NCBI RefSeq assembly: GCF_024298925.1
Contig: NZ_CP101283.1
Span: 2,671,001 to 2,735,000, forward strand
Direction: 5' to 3'
DNA length: 64,000 nucleotides
Source of the DNA: Phenylobacterium sp. LH3H17
GTDB taxonomy: Bacteria > Pseudomonadota > Alphaproteobacteria > Caulobacterales > Caulobacteraceae
A model generated the notes under the pieces. The model ran no database searches, was not told the origin of the DNA, and saw nothing but the letters and a program-made list of their open reading frames with translations. Position numbers and translations under genes: made by a program. How positions within the stretch are numbered: the first letter of the stretch is position 1; every line of letters starts with the position of its first letter. Positions 34,600-43,058 of this stretch are shown here, in pieces.

Positions 34600-35109
34600 G
34601 TGGCCGAATGGGCGCTTACCAGCCTCTACCACACGGTGGTCAACTGCCGGGACCTGGACGAGTCCGTGGCCTTCTACAAACGGCTCGGCTTCGAGGTGCT
34701 GAACGACCGCCGCAACGTCACTTGGCCCGCCTTCGTGGCCGGCATCTTTGGCCTCCACCGGGCCAACGGCCGAGGTGTCCTGATGGTGCTGCCGGCGGAC
34801 CGCGACGGGCCCATGATCGACCTGATCGAGTGGGTGGAGCCCATGGCGGAGTTCCCCGACGCTGCACGCCGCAGGGACATGGTCCCGCGGATCATTGCCT
34901 TCCGGACGAAGGGCGTGCACGCCGCTCAGAAGGCGCTGGAGGCGCAGGGCGTGGCCTTCACCCAGGCCGCCTATACGCCCACCGAAGCGCTCGGCATCGT
35001 GGGCACGGCCTGCTGCTATGACCCCAACGGCAACATCATCGAGATGATCGAGCTCGAGCCTGGCGTGCGCCACTCCCGCGCGAACGAGGCCCTGGCGAAC
35101 ACCCAATGA
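34600..35109 (+). CDS. VOC (glyoxalase/dioxygenase-fold) protein
   Basis: 169 residues from GTG 34600 behind GGGAGC. Two beta-alpha-beta-beta-beta units are visible. The first has SLYHTVVNCRDLDESVAFYKRLGF, with His9 as a likely metal ligand, and the second ends in DPNGNIIEMIELE, with the glutamate ligand. VOC members include ring-cleaving dioxygenases, epimerases and glyoxalases. Ten bases after the receptor and overlapping the next gene by 4 bp. The reaction cannot be determined. Confidence 0.88.
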   Translation: MAEWALTSLYHTVVNCRDLDESVAFYKRLGFEVLNDRRNVTWPAFVAGIFGLHRANGRGVLMVLPADRDGPMIDLIEWVEPMAEFPDAARRRDMVPRIIAFRTKGVHAAQKALEAQGVAFTQAAYTPTEALGIVGTACCYDPNGNIIEMIELEPGVRHSRANEALANTQ

Positions 35110-36074
35110 GCGGCGACGCGCCCCTGGACGACCCGCGCCGCGGCGATCATTCGCTGGCGATGAGCCACGCCGAGCTGGAGGCGCTGTTCGACCAGGTCAG
35201 CAATTGGGGGCGCTGGGGGGATGACGACGAGCGGGGTGCGCTGAACCACATCGGCCCCGCTGAGATCACCGCCGCCGCCAGACTGGTGCGCGACGGCCGC
35301 ACTGTCAGCCTGTCTCGCGACTTCCCCACTCGGCCGGGGCCGGAGAACCCCTGGCCCGCGCAACACCACATGCTGATCGGCGGCGACGACTGCTGCGTGC
35401 CGGGCGTCGAGGGCCTGCAGGTCGCGACCGACTTCATCGGCATCGCCTTCCATGGCATGGCCTCCAGTCATCTCGACGCCCTGTGCCACGTGTTCGCACA
35501 AGGCCGGATGTACAATGGCCGGCCGGCCAGCGACGTGAAGAGCACTGGCGCCCGCTTCAACACGGTGATGGCGGCCAAGGACGGAATCGTCAGCCGCGGC
35601 GTCCTCCTGGACCTGCCCCGCGCACAGGGCTTCGACTTCATCGACGCCGAGCACATGACTGTCGTGGAGGAATTGGAGGCAGCGGAGCAGGCCCACGGCG
35701 TGCGGGTTGGCAAGGGCGACATCCTCCTCATCCGCCTCGGCCGCGACGTACGCCGCGCCCGCCTCGACGACCATGCCGTGGCCGGCCTCGACCCGCGCGT
35801 CGTCGCGTGGCTGCACGCGCGCGAGGCTGCCGTGCTGGGCGGTGATGGGGTGCACGACCCGATCCCCAACGGCCGCATCCATCGCGACTGGGCCATGCCG
35901 CTGCACATGCTGGGGCTCGCTGCGATGGGCCTGCACTTGCTGGACAACCTCGACCTGGAGGTTCTGGCCGCCACCTGCGCCGAGCTCGGTCGCTGGGAGT
36001 TCCAATTAGTCTGTGCGCCGCTGCGCATCGAAGGCGGCACCGGCTCCCCGCTCAACCCAATCGCCATCTTCTGA
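35106..36074 (+). CDS. Cyclase-family (kynurenine formamidase-like) metal hydrolase
   Basis: 322 residues. Opening WGRWGDDDERGALNHI is typical of the cyclase (PF04199) family. The metal motif is FHGMASSHLDALCHV, matching HxxxxxHxDxxxH with Ser in place of the usual Thr/Gly. Members hydrolyse N-formyl amides, isatin or cyclic esters. It is translationally coupled to the VOC gene (ATGA). In this island it may open a lactone or imide ring. Full length, no signal peptide. Confidence 0.88.
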   Translation: MSGDAPLDDPRRGDHSLAMSHAELEALFDQVSNWGRWGDDDERGALNHIGPAEITAAARLVRDGRTVSLSRDFPTRPGPENPWPAQHHMLIGGDDCCVPGVEGLQVATDFIGIAFHGMASSHLDALCHVFAQGRMYNGRPASDVKSTGARFNTVMAAKDGIVSRGVLLDLPRAQGFDFIDAEHMTVVEELEAAEQAHGVRVGKGDILLIRLGRDVRRARLDDHAVAGLDPRVVAWLHAREAAVLGGDGVHDPIPNGRIHRDWAMPLHMLGLAAMGLHLLDNLDLEVLAATCAELGRWEFQLVCAPLRIEGGTGSPLNPIAIF

Positions 36075-36115
36075 CCATGGCGATCCCGACCCCATCCCTC
36101 CCGACACGGCCAGCT

Positions 36116-36133
36116 ACATAACAGACGTTATGT
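36116..36133. promoter_or_regulatory. Perfect palindromic operator before the LLM monooxygenase gene
   Basis: ACATAAC (36116-36122) and GTTATGT (36127-36133) are perfect 7-bp arms around AGAC. The core TAACAGACGTTA differs at one base from the reverse complement of the site at 32230-32241. It ends 16 bp before ATG 36150, close to the ribosome site, so binding would block transcription. The TetR protein at 31479 is the likely binder. Confidence 0.65.
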
Positions 36134-36149
36134 ATCCAGGAGACCCGCG

Positions 36150-37349
36150 ATGATGAAATTCGACGTGTTCTGCGAGATTCAGAAGGCCTTCCCCTGGAAC
36201 GGCGGAGACGAGGCTGGCCTATTCCGGGAGATCCTCGCCCAGGCCAAAGCCGCCGAGGCCGCCGGCTTCGAGACCTGGTGGCAGGTCGAGCACCATGGCG
36301 CCCCGGAGTTCAGCTACTCCTCCGCCCCGGAGGTCGTGCTGACCGCCATCGCGATGACCACCACGCGGCTGCGGGTCGGCCACGCCGGCGTTCTGGCGCC
36401 TTTCAACATCAACACCCCCCTACGCGTCGCCGAGCGCGCCGCTACCTTGGACGTACTTTCCGGCGGCCGCTTGGAGCTCGGGCTCGCCAAGTCTGGCGGC
36501 AAGGAGTGGGAGACCTTCGGGGTCAATCCGGACACCGCCCGCGACCAGGTTCGCGACGCCATGCATATGATCCCGCGCATGTGGACGGAAAAGGAGTTCT
36601 CCTGGACCTCGGCGGACTACCATGTGCCGCCCCGCGAGGTGGTGCCCAAGCCCTTGCAGCAGCCACACCCACGGCTGTGGCAGACCTGCGGCTCACCCGA
36701 CAGCTTCTACATGGCCGGAGAGATGGGGGTCGGCGCGCTGGGCACCACCCTGCTAAGCCCCGTTGCGTTCCTGGGCCAGATGCTGCGCGAGCACGACCGC
36801 GGTCTGGCCGACTGCAAAGTGCCTGCCGGCAAGCTGGTGAATCCGCAGAAGGGCTGCTTCACCTTCGTCCATCTGGCCGAGAGCCGGGCCCAGGCGATCG
36901 CCAATGGCGCGGCATGGTCGGCGCTTTGGTACGTCAACGCCGCGCCGGTGGTGTTCAAGGTGCCCAGGCGGGTCTGGTACGACATGATCAAAGCCGGCCT
37001 GCACCCGAACTCCGCGCGCGACACCGCGGCGCTAGCCGAGCGCGATCCGAACGAGACGAAGATCGAACCCGACGACCCGCCAGTCGTGGTGGTGCTAAAG
37101 CGAATGGCCATGGGCGAGACCATCAGTCACGACGAAGCCCATGAGGTCCTCGAGCCGTTGGACAGCGTCGTCATCGGCGATCCGGCGCACTGTGTAGAGA
37201 AAATGAGAGGCTACGAGGCGATCGGCGCCGATCGCATGATGTGCCTCATGCAGTTCGGCTCGATTCCCCACGCGGCGGTGCTGAAGAGCTTCGAGCTCGT
37301 AGGCCAGCATCTTTTGCCCGCATTTTCGGGGGCCGAGTTAGTGCGGTAG
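36150..37349 (+). CDS. LLM-class flavin-dependent oxidoreductase
   Basis: 399 residues with the bacterial-luciferase TIM barrel: MKFDVFCEIQKAFP, GFETWWQVEHHG, RLRVGHAGVLAPFNINTPLRVAE (two pieces), DVLSGGRLELGLAKSGG. These enzymes use reduced flavin and O2 to hydroxylate or Baeyer-Villiger-oxidise substrates, and need a separate flavin reductase, none of which is encoded nearby. It has its own operator of the island TetR type, so it belongs to the regulon of the receptor/VOC/cyclase operon although separated by 75 bp. Confidence 0.92.
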   Translation: MMKFDVFCEIQKAFPWNGGDEAGLFREILAQAKAAEAAGFETWWQVEHHGAPEFSYSSAPEVVLTAIAMTTTRLRVGHAGVLAPFNINTPLRVAERAATLDVLSGGRLELGLAKSGGKEWETFGVNPDTARDQVRDAMHMIPRMWTEKEFSWTSADYHVPPREVVPKPLQQPHPRLWQTCGSPDSFYMAGEMGVGALGTTLLSPVAFLGQMLREHDRGLADCKVPAGKLVNPQKGCFTFVHLAESRAQAIANGAAWSALWYVNAAPVVFKVPRRVWYDMIKAGLHPNSARDTAALAERDPNETKIEPDDPPVVVVLKRMAMGETISHDEAHEVLEPLDSVVIGDPAHCVEKMRGYEAIGADRMMCLMQFGSIPHAAVLKSFELVGQHLLPAFSGAELVR

Positions 37350-37420
37350 CCTGACGTTGTCGACCACATCGTACACGTGCGACCGAATGATGAAGCGAGC
37401 CCACGGTTCAACGCCCTCGC

Positions 37421-37819
37421 TCACCCGGGGAAATCGCTCCGATTCGCCAGGTTCGCGAGCGCCACCACGACCTGGGCCGCCGCGAACGGCTTGCTGATCA
37501 TCACACTCCCGGGGACGCCGTGGGCCGGCCAATCCGCCGAGCTATCAGCGCTCACATAGACGATGGCGACGGCTGAGTTGAGTTCCCGTGCGCGGGTGGC
37601 TACAGCCCAGCCGTCAGGGCCGACCCCGAGCCGTATGTCGGTCACCACGCCGGACAGCCGACCACTCAGAGGACCGTCGATCTGCGCGATCGCCTCAGCG
37701 CCGTCGTTGGCGATCATCGTCTGAAAGCCGCCCTCCTGAAGCGCATCGACGAGGAGGTCCTGGATCAACACCTCGTCCTCGACGACGAGCACCAGCGCGC
37801 TCGGTGGTTCCATGGTCAT
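37421..37819 (-). CDS. Single-domain response regulator (receiver only)
   Basis: 132 residues from ATG 37819 with GAGGGGG upstream. It is a CheY-like receiver: acidic pair in VVEDEVLIQDLLVDAL, phosphoacceptor Asp in VVTDIRLG, the T/S position in VYVSADS and Lys in MISKPF. No output domain follows. Such proteins are common with HWE/HisKA_2 kinases in alphaproteobacteria, and the orphan kinase at 7231 is a possible partner, without proof. It stands alone, convergent with the LLM gene. Confidence 0.9.
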   Translation of the reverse strand: MTMEPPSALVLVVEDEVLIQDLLVDALQEGGFQTMIANDGAEAIAQIDGPLSGRLSGVVTDIRLGVGPDGWAVATRARELNSAVAIVYVSADSSADWPAHGVPGSVMISKPFAAAQVVVALANLANRSDFPG

Positions 37820-38152
37820 GACGTCCCCCTCACGCGTATCGGTCGACAGCCCGACATGAACCCGCGCCGCACAAACGCCGTTCCGCGAGGGCGAGATTTC
37901 TTTTGGCGCCGGCTCCGCGGCCACCGCGGATTTGCTGACGACGCGCCTCTGAGGCGTCCGCAGACTGAGATCGTGGGATCACGGGGTCAGGTTCGTCATG
38001 CCGACGTTAAGTTGACGGTTCCGTTCACGAACCAGTGTAGCTTGGGCTGGCGAATGGGATGTCATCGCTCCAAGACGACCGCGGCGTGGCAGCGTGTCAT
38101 TCATTGAAGGCTGCAAAGCGCGGCTGGGACATACGAGAACTCCGGGGCGAGA
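37820..38152. other. Non-coding stretch
   Basis: 333 bases between the receiver gene and a small lipoprotein gene, divergent on both sides, so it should hold both promoters. No clear -35/-10 pair, operator or repeat could be supported by eye. Confidence 0.35.
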
Positions 38153-38509
38153 ATGGGTAGAGGGATGAACCTGAGGTCTCTCCGCCCCCGTCGCCGCGTG
38201 ATCATCTGTATCGGCGGCGTACTGATGCTTTCCGCCTGCTCGCTTGAGGCGCCGACGCAGACATTTGCTGGCGCGCCAATTCCACCGATGCTGGGGCTGT
38301 CCTGCGACCTAGTAGCTAAGCACAATGGTGTAATGAACCCGGAATACGAAAGCGAAAAGGCCGAGGGGACGCTTGGCCTGACGTTCTCCAGTCTCGATGC
38401 AAGCGCCGGAACTGCGCAGATGATCGGAAACAGCGGCGCCGTGAATGTGGAGTTTCACCAGATCGACGGTCAGCTGCACTTTCTTGAGCGGACGCCTACG
38501 GAAATCTGA
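38153..38509 (+). CDS. Small putative lipoprotein
   Basis: 118 residues from ATG 38153 (GGGG six bases before it); ATG 38165 is an alternative. Basic start (RSLRPRRR), hydrophobic run IICIGGVLML and lipobox LSAC put the lipidated cysteine near residue 29. The mature part (LSCDLVAKHNGVM, GTLGLTFSSLDAS, VEFHQIDGQLHFLE) resembles no family that can be named. No operon partner. Confidence 0.6.
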   Translation: MGRGMNLRSLRPRRRVIICIGGVLMLSACSLEAPTQTFAGAPIPPMLGLSCDLVAKHNGVMNPEYESEKAEGTLGLTFSSLDASAGTAQMIGNSGAVNVEFHQIDGQLHFLERTPTEI

Positions 38510-38868
38510 CGGTGACCGTGATCTTCGCACCACCTTTCGAAGGTGCGCCGCTTCCAGCGGTCCACTCGCGCCACATCGCCATCGCGCCCGGGAACATCGT
38601 CATTTCCCAGTATGCTGGGTCCTGTGGGCCAAGAGCCTAACGCTAACCAACTTCGCTTAGCCTCAGGTTCGATCCCCTCCGGCGCACAGGACACGAACTC
38701 GACACGTTCCCCCGGGTGCCGAACATCGGACGCGCGTCCGTGCTCAAACCCGGGACGTCGCGAGCTTGGATCGCGACGGCAAAGAATGCAGTTGGCCCCT
38801 AGCCGACCGCCCACGATCATCAATATGGCCAGATCGACGTTCGAGCCGATCTGCCGGCGAGTTCGTCC
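38510..38868. other. Non-coding stretch with a 27-bp repeat
   Basis: Holds copy B of the 27-bp repeat at 38665-38691. The rest, including 38700-38868, has only short frames without family features. Confidence 0.4.
38665..38691 (+). repeat. 27-bp dispersed repeat, copy B (tRNA 3'-end-like)
   Basis: AGGTTCGATCCCC followed by TCCGGCGCACAGGA; 25 of 27 bases agree with 10127-10153. The GGTTCGATC core is T-loop-like, but the upstream bases do not complete a T-stem or cloverleaf. Both copies lie in gene-free DNA next to other decayed sequence. Confidence 0.5.
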
Positions 38869-39834
38869 TCAACCCGTCGGACCCGACGGCTTCCGGGGGA
38901 CCGAGCCGTCCGCTGCCGGCGGGAGTGCGGGAAGCGCTTTCCACACGCGGGCGTCGTGGGCGGGCACCACGATGAGATCGGGCAGGGCTTGTTTCGCCGC
39001 ATGCAGCTTCTGTAGGACCGCCCAGGTTCCCGGCGCGTCGTGATCGACCAGGGAGCGCGGGAGCATCGGCTTCTGCGCCGGCAGGTCCACGCCCTCCGCC
39101 TGCCAGGCGGTGTCGCCGATGAGGACGTAACGCTTGCCGTCGGGCGTGTTGACGAAGGCGGCGATGGAGCCTGGCGTGTGGCCGGGCGAAGGGACCAAGA
39201 CCACACTGCCGTCGCCGAACACGTCCCAGCTCTTGGCGAAGCCGAGGTAGCCGCCATCCGGGAAGTCGAACGTCTTGTAGTTCGCAACACCGAGGCGGCG
39301 GGCGAGCTCGGCTGAGCGGTCGCCGCCCTTGACGAAGTCGAGCTCGGCCTCGGAGACCCAGACCGGCGTCTGCGGGAAGTGCTCCAGGCCGCTCACATGG
39401 TCCCAATGGGCGTGGGTCAGGACCACCGCCTTCAAGCTCGCGGGCGCGATGCCGCTCGCGGCGAGCTGCTCAGCCACGGGGGTGGTCAGCTGAGGTCTTA
39501 TGATCGCCCGCATCAGCGCCGGCGCGGTCTTGAAGTGCTCGGCGAGGTCGCGCCCATAGCCGGTGTCGAACAAGAGCTTGCCCTTCGGATGGTCCACCAG
39601 GATGGCGCCGGCGACGAAGGTGCGTTTGTCGTCCCCGCGACCACCCTCGAAGGCCTGCCCCGCGCTGGACTGGGTCGAGCCCGATGGCACGGCGCTCATG
39701 GTCATGGCGGCCGGCGGGTGGGCCGCGGGTGGGGGCGCCGGCGGCGCGGCCTGCGAGGGCGGCGCAGCGCAGCCCGTGAGGAAGGCGGACGCGAAGAGTG
39801 CGGCCAGGGCGGGGGAAGACGGGCGAGACAGCAT
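38869..39834 (-). CDS. Metallo-beta-lactamase-fold hydrolase, probable lipoprotein
   Basis: 321 residues from ATG 39834, behind GGAGG; the longer frame covers the promoter. A lipobox (FLTGC) near residue 22 indicates lipidation, followed by a Pro/Ala linker. The Zn motif HAHWDH lies in VLTHAHWDHVSG, with later SPGHTPGS, IGDTAW and PAHDARVW completing the ligands. This fits the AHL-lactonase-like MBL group. It is divergent from a LysR regulator across 86 bp, which probably controls it. Quorum-quenching is possible but unproven. Confidence 0.9.
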   Translation of the reverse strand: MLSRPSSPALAALFASAFLTGCAAPPSQAAPPAPPPAAHPPAAMTMSAVPSGSTQSSAGQAFEGGRGDDKRTFVAGAILVDHPKGKLLFDTGYGRDLAEHFKTAPALMRAIIRPQLTTPVAEQLAASGIAPASLKAVVLTHAHWDHVSGLEHFPQTPVWVSEAELDFVKGGDRSAELARRLGVANYKTFDFPDGGYLGFAKSWDVFGDGSVVLVPSPGHTPGSIAAFVNTPDGKRYVLIGDTAWQAEGVDLPAQKPMLPRSLVDHDAPGTWAVLQKLHAAKQALPDLIVVPAHDARVWKALPALPPAADGSVPRKPSGPTG

Positions 39835-39920
39835 GGGAAACCTCCAGATCGCCATGAACCTTGCGCAATCCGTTCCATACGTAAAATATAGTCCACTGAT
39901 GGAATGCATAGGTATGAACT

Positions 39921-40772
39921 ATGGAACTTCGGGAACTGCGCTATTTCCTGGCGGTCTATGAGACGGGCAGCGTCACCGCGGCCGCCCGTCGCTGTTTCAT
40001 TTCCCAGCCCTCGATTTCCGCGGCCATGGCCGCGCTGGAACGTGAGCTCGGCGCCATCCTCTTCGTGCGCCACCGCAAAGGCGTGACAGCAACGGCGGCG
40101 GCCGAGGCCCTCTACGTGCGGGCCCGGCAGGTGGTCGACGACGCCCTGTCGCTGAGAACCTTGTTTGCGCCGGCGCCGGCCGCGCAGGTGACCTTGGGCT
40201 TGATGCCCAGCCTGGACATCTCCCGGGTCGCTCCCCTGCTGAAGCCCCTTACCCAGGCCGGCGACCTAAGGCTCTTCCTGGTGGCTGCCGACGCGCCCTG
40301 CGACGCCAGGATCGTCGCGCGGACGCTGGTCGAGGAGAGCGAAGGGTTCGCGCCGCTCTGGTCGGAGGGCTACGTCCTGGCGCTCCCCCCGCGCCACCCG
40401 TTGCGCCTGAAACCGAAGTTGAGCTTGGCAGATCTCGACGGCCTGCCGCTAATTGCCCGTTGCAACTGCGAGAACGCCAACCAGACCAGCGACCTGGGCT
40501 TCAAGCCGCAGATCGTGGCCGTCGCCGCCAGCGAGGAATGGGCGCTGGCATTGGTCGAGGCCGGTGTCGGCGCCACGGTTCTGCCGGAGGGCGTGGTCGC
40601 ATCGAACACGCGTGTGGTCACCCGCCCGCTGGCGGACCTGAGCCTTCGCCGCGAGGTGGGTGTGGCCTATCGCCAGGCTGATGCGGGTTCACCGGCGGTC
40701 GCCCGAATCCTGGAGGCCGCGGGCCTGGGTTCGTCGCGCCGACCTGCGGCCACCGCCCGGCGCGCGGCTTAG
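39921..40772 (+). CDS. LysR-family transcriptional regulator
   Basis: 283 residues. N-terminal HTH: MELRELRYFLAVYETGSVTA and AARRCFISQPSISAAMAALE, then LGAILFVRHRKGV. The effector part is shorter than average and keeps the LysR pattern (TLGLMPSLDIS, LSLADLDGLPLIAR, VEAGVGATVLPEGVV). Divergent from the MBL hydrolase, its most likely target. The shared gap contains AT-rich segments such as ATAGTCCACTGAT where a T-N11-A box could lie. Confidence 0.92.
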   Translation: MELRELRYFLAVYETGSVTAAARRCFISQPSISAAMAALERELGAILFVRHRKGVTATAAAEALYVRARQVVDDALSLRTLFAPAPAAQVTLGLMPSLDISRVAPLLKPLTQAGDLRLFLVAADAPCDARIVARTLVEESEGFAPLWSEGYVLALPPRHPLRLKPKLSLADLDGLPLIARCNCENANQTSDLGFKPQIVAVAASEEWALALVEAGVGATVLPEGVVASNTRVVTRPLADLSLRREVGVAYRQADAGSPAVARILEAAGLGSSRRPAATARRAA

Positions 40773-41004
40773 CCTCTCAAAGGTCGCCATCGCGCCAGAA
40801 GCCGAACTTGGCATCTGTGCGGAGAGCAGACGTTTGGACTGAGGCATAGGCGGCCCAATCCCGGCGATAGTCGTGCTAGCTAGCCAAGGCCATCGACTTC
40901 ATGCTCGAGCCGTGGATCACTATCCCTACCCCGTAGCGGACGTCTGCGCCTCCCGTCCGAGTTCTCCAAACTTCCACTAGAGCGAACGCGAGTCACCAAT
41001 CGCC

Positions 41005-41478
41005 ATGGAAAAAGTGCCTATGACGTTTCAGGGCTATCGCGCCCTGGACGAAGACTTGAAGCGGCTTAAGACGATCGAGAGGCCCGCCGTAACCGTCGCG
41101 ATCGGGGAGGCGCGCCTCCACGGTGACCTGAAGGAGAACGCCGAGTACCATGCCGCAAAGGATCGGCAGGGGTGGATCGAAGGACAAATTGTTCAGATTG
41201 GCGACATGATCGCGCGCGCGCAGGTCATTGACGTCACGAAGCTGTCCGGAACCCGGATCAAGTTCGGCGCCACGGTGTCCGTTATCGACCAAAATACAGA
41301 GGAACAGGCCCGCTACCAGATCGTGGGTGAGCATGAGGCAGACGTGAAGAAGGGCCGCATTTCGATAACCTCCCCCATCGCCCGCGCGATGATCGGCAAG
41401 GAGAGCGGTGACGTCGTCGAGGTGAGAATTCCCGGTGGCTTGAAAACCTACGAGATCACGAAAGTAGAGTGGGTTTGA
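41005..41478 (+). CDS. greA: Transcription elongation factor GreA
   Basis: 157 residues, full GreA length. The coiled coil ([16 protein letters not shown] ... [18 protein letters not shown]) carries the tip acidic residues Asp41 and Glu44, the same numbers as in E. coli GreA, so cleavage activity in RNA polymerase is expected. The C-terminal FKBP-like domain has the usual [18 protein letters not shown]. It is not next to the genes that usually flank the housekeeping greA (such as carB) and lies in decayed DNA, so it may be a second copy. Confidence 0.92.
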   Translation: MEKVPMTFQGYRALDEDLKRLKTIERPAVTVAIGEARLHGDLKENAEYHAAKDRQGWIEGQIVQIGDMIARAQVIDVTKLSGTRIKFGATVSVIDQNTEEQARYQIVGEHEADVKKGRISITSPIARAMIGKESGDVVEVRIPGGLKTYEITKVEWV

Positions 41479-41668
41479 TTCACTAAGGCGGACCCTCCGA
41501 ATGTAGATGACTCACGAGCGGACGAGCCGCTGACGTCTCTGATGCGCCAGCAGCAGACATGGCGTCCGCGCCGCTAAGCGGACTTATTTCCCACGGTAAG
41601 ATCCGAGCAGACTGAGCCTGAGCAGAGCCCAGCTCGGATTGCTGACAGGGCGCCTGGCGCAGAATGAA

Positions 41669-42073
41669 ATGCAGATACCCATCACGGTAGGGATCACATC
41701 ACTCGCTCTACTGGGTGGCTGCACGACGCACTCGCCAGCCGATGGCCGCTCCACATCCTTCACGCTCAACTCGTGGGCGCTTCAAAATGCAGTCGGCTGT
41801 TTCGGCGAACACGAAGTCGTCCTCGCGGACGGCAGCGTCATGCACGAACTCTACGCCTGCGCCGGCGACTATAGCGACGCCCGATGCACCGTGGCGCGAG
41901 CGATCCCGGACGAGCTTGTCATCGTCCGTTGCGCCTATGCACTCACCATAGGGCGCAAGGTTCGAGAGCAGGTGCGCTACCTCAGCTGCGGCGCGCCTTC
42001 AGCTGACATGACGAAGTGCGGCGCCGACAGCCTTCTTTGGACAGACGCTGGAACCCGGGGCCCTGCTCGCTAG
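41669..42073 (+). CDS. Small putative lipoprotein
   Basis: 134 residues from ATG 41669 with a short signal (MQIPITVGITSLALLGGC) ending in the lipobox LGGC. The mature part has several cysteines (AVGCFGEH, YACAGDY, ARCTVARA, VRCAYAL, YLSCGAP, TKCGAD), suggesting disulfides in the periplasm. No family recognised. A TTG start at 41639 in the same frame is less likely. Confidence 0.55.
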   Translation: MQIPITVGITSLALLGGCTTHSPADGRSTSFTLNSWALQNAVGCFGEHEVVLADGSVMHELYACAGDYSDARCTVARAIPDELVIVRCAYALTIGRKVREQVRYLSCGAPSADMTKCGADSLLWTDAGTRGPAR

Positions 42074-42136
42074 CAGCTAAGCCTGCACCGCCAACCGGTC
42101 ATGGACCGGGCTATCGGTTGGCCGCACCACCTGGCG

Positions 42137-42276
42137 ATGACCAATCTCAACCGCATCAAAGGTCGGATGGGCGCCCCGGCCAGCGGGCGAAATCCCCAGT
42201 CGACGGTGATCCTGCCGAGGCGGGACTTTGACTGGGCGGAGACTTCCTCGCCCGCCTGTTGAACCCTGTCGGCTAG
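42137..42276 (+). pseudogene. Deletion-scarred partial copy of the adjacent carboxylesterase gene
   Basis: The first ~80 bases from ATG 42137 match the 5' end of the gene at 42390 (shared AATCCCCAGTCGACGGTGATC region versus GATCCCCAGTCGATGGTGATC, listed with mismatches). After about 42216 the sequence jumps to the gene's 3' end: GAGGCGGGACT, GACTTCCTCGCCCG and the terminal GTCGGCTAG. About 0.5 kb of the middle is missing and the frame is broken. Similarity also covers ~15 bases before the ATG (TTGGCCGCACCACC). Confidence 0.8.
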
Positions 42277-42389
42277 GAACTACGGTCGACCGCTCTGCGC
42301 CACGAGCAGACTCTTGCGGCCTGACCACAAGCGGACATGGCCCGCAGGCGGCAGTTGACCGGGCCAACAGCTTGCCGCACCACCGACCG

Positions 42390-43058
42390 ATGACCGACCT
42401 GATCCGCCTCAAGGGCCCCGTGGCAGCTCCGGCGAGCGGCCGAGATCCCCAGTCGATGGTGATCCTTCTGCACGGCTACGGCTCGAACGGCGCCGACCTG
42501 ATGGGCCTCGTGCCCTACTGGCGCGAGAGCCTGCCCAACACCGTCTTCATGGCGCCCAACGCCCCGGAGATCTGTCCCGCCGCGCCAGGCGGCTATCAGT
42601 GGTGGTCCCTGACCGATCTCGGGCGGGAGAGCCGGGCCGCCGGCGTCCGACAGGCGGCGCCGCTTGTGAACGCCTTCATCGACATGCACCGGACCGCGAA
42701 CGATCTCCCGAACAGCAAGGTGGCGCTGGTGGGGTTCAGTCAGGGGACCATGATGGCCCTCCATGTTGGCCCCCGGCGGTCCGAAGTCCTGGCCGGGATC
42801 GTGGGCTATTCGGGCATGCTGGCCGACGCCGATGCGTTGCAGACCGAGGTAAAGACCAAGCCGCCCCTGCTGCTGGTCCATGGAGACGCTGACCCGATGG
42901 TGCCGTTCGCCGCCATGGGCCAGGCGGAGGCCGAGTTCAAAGGCCTGGGGTTCGAGATCAACACCCATGCGGCGCGGCGTCTCGGCCACAGCATCGACGA
43001 GGCGGGACTGCGACTCGGCGGGGACTTCCTCGCCCGTCAGTTCCACGGCGTCGGCTAG
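42390..43058 (+). CDS. Alpha/beta-hydrolase, phospholipase/carboxylesterase type
   Basis: 222 residues from ATG 42390. It is a typical small carboxylesterase (YpfH/EstB-like): ILLHGYGSNGADL (oxyanion region), nucleophile elbow VGFSQGTMMAL, aspartate in HGDADPMVP and histidine in RRLGHSIDEAG. Cytosolic and complete. The broken copy directly upstream shows that a tandem duplication took place here. Broad short-chain ester or lysophospholipid hydrolysis is the known activity of the family. Confidence 0.92.
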   Translation: MTDLIRLKGPVAAPASGRDPQSMVILLHGYGSNGADLMGLVPYWRESLPNTVFMAPNAPEICPAAPGGYQWWSLTDLGRESRAAGVRQAAPLVNAFIDMHRTANDLPNSKVALVGFSQGTMMALHVGPRRSEVLAGIVGYSGMLADADALQTEVKTKPPLLLVHGDADPMVPFAAMGQAEAEFKGLGFEINTHAARRLGHSIDEAGLRLGGDFLARQFHGVG

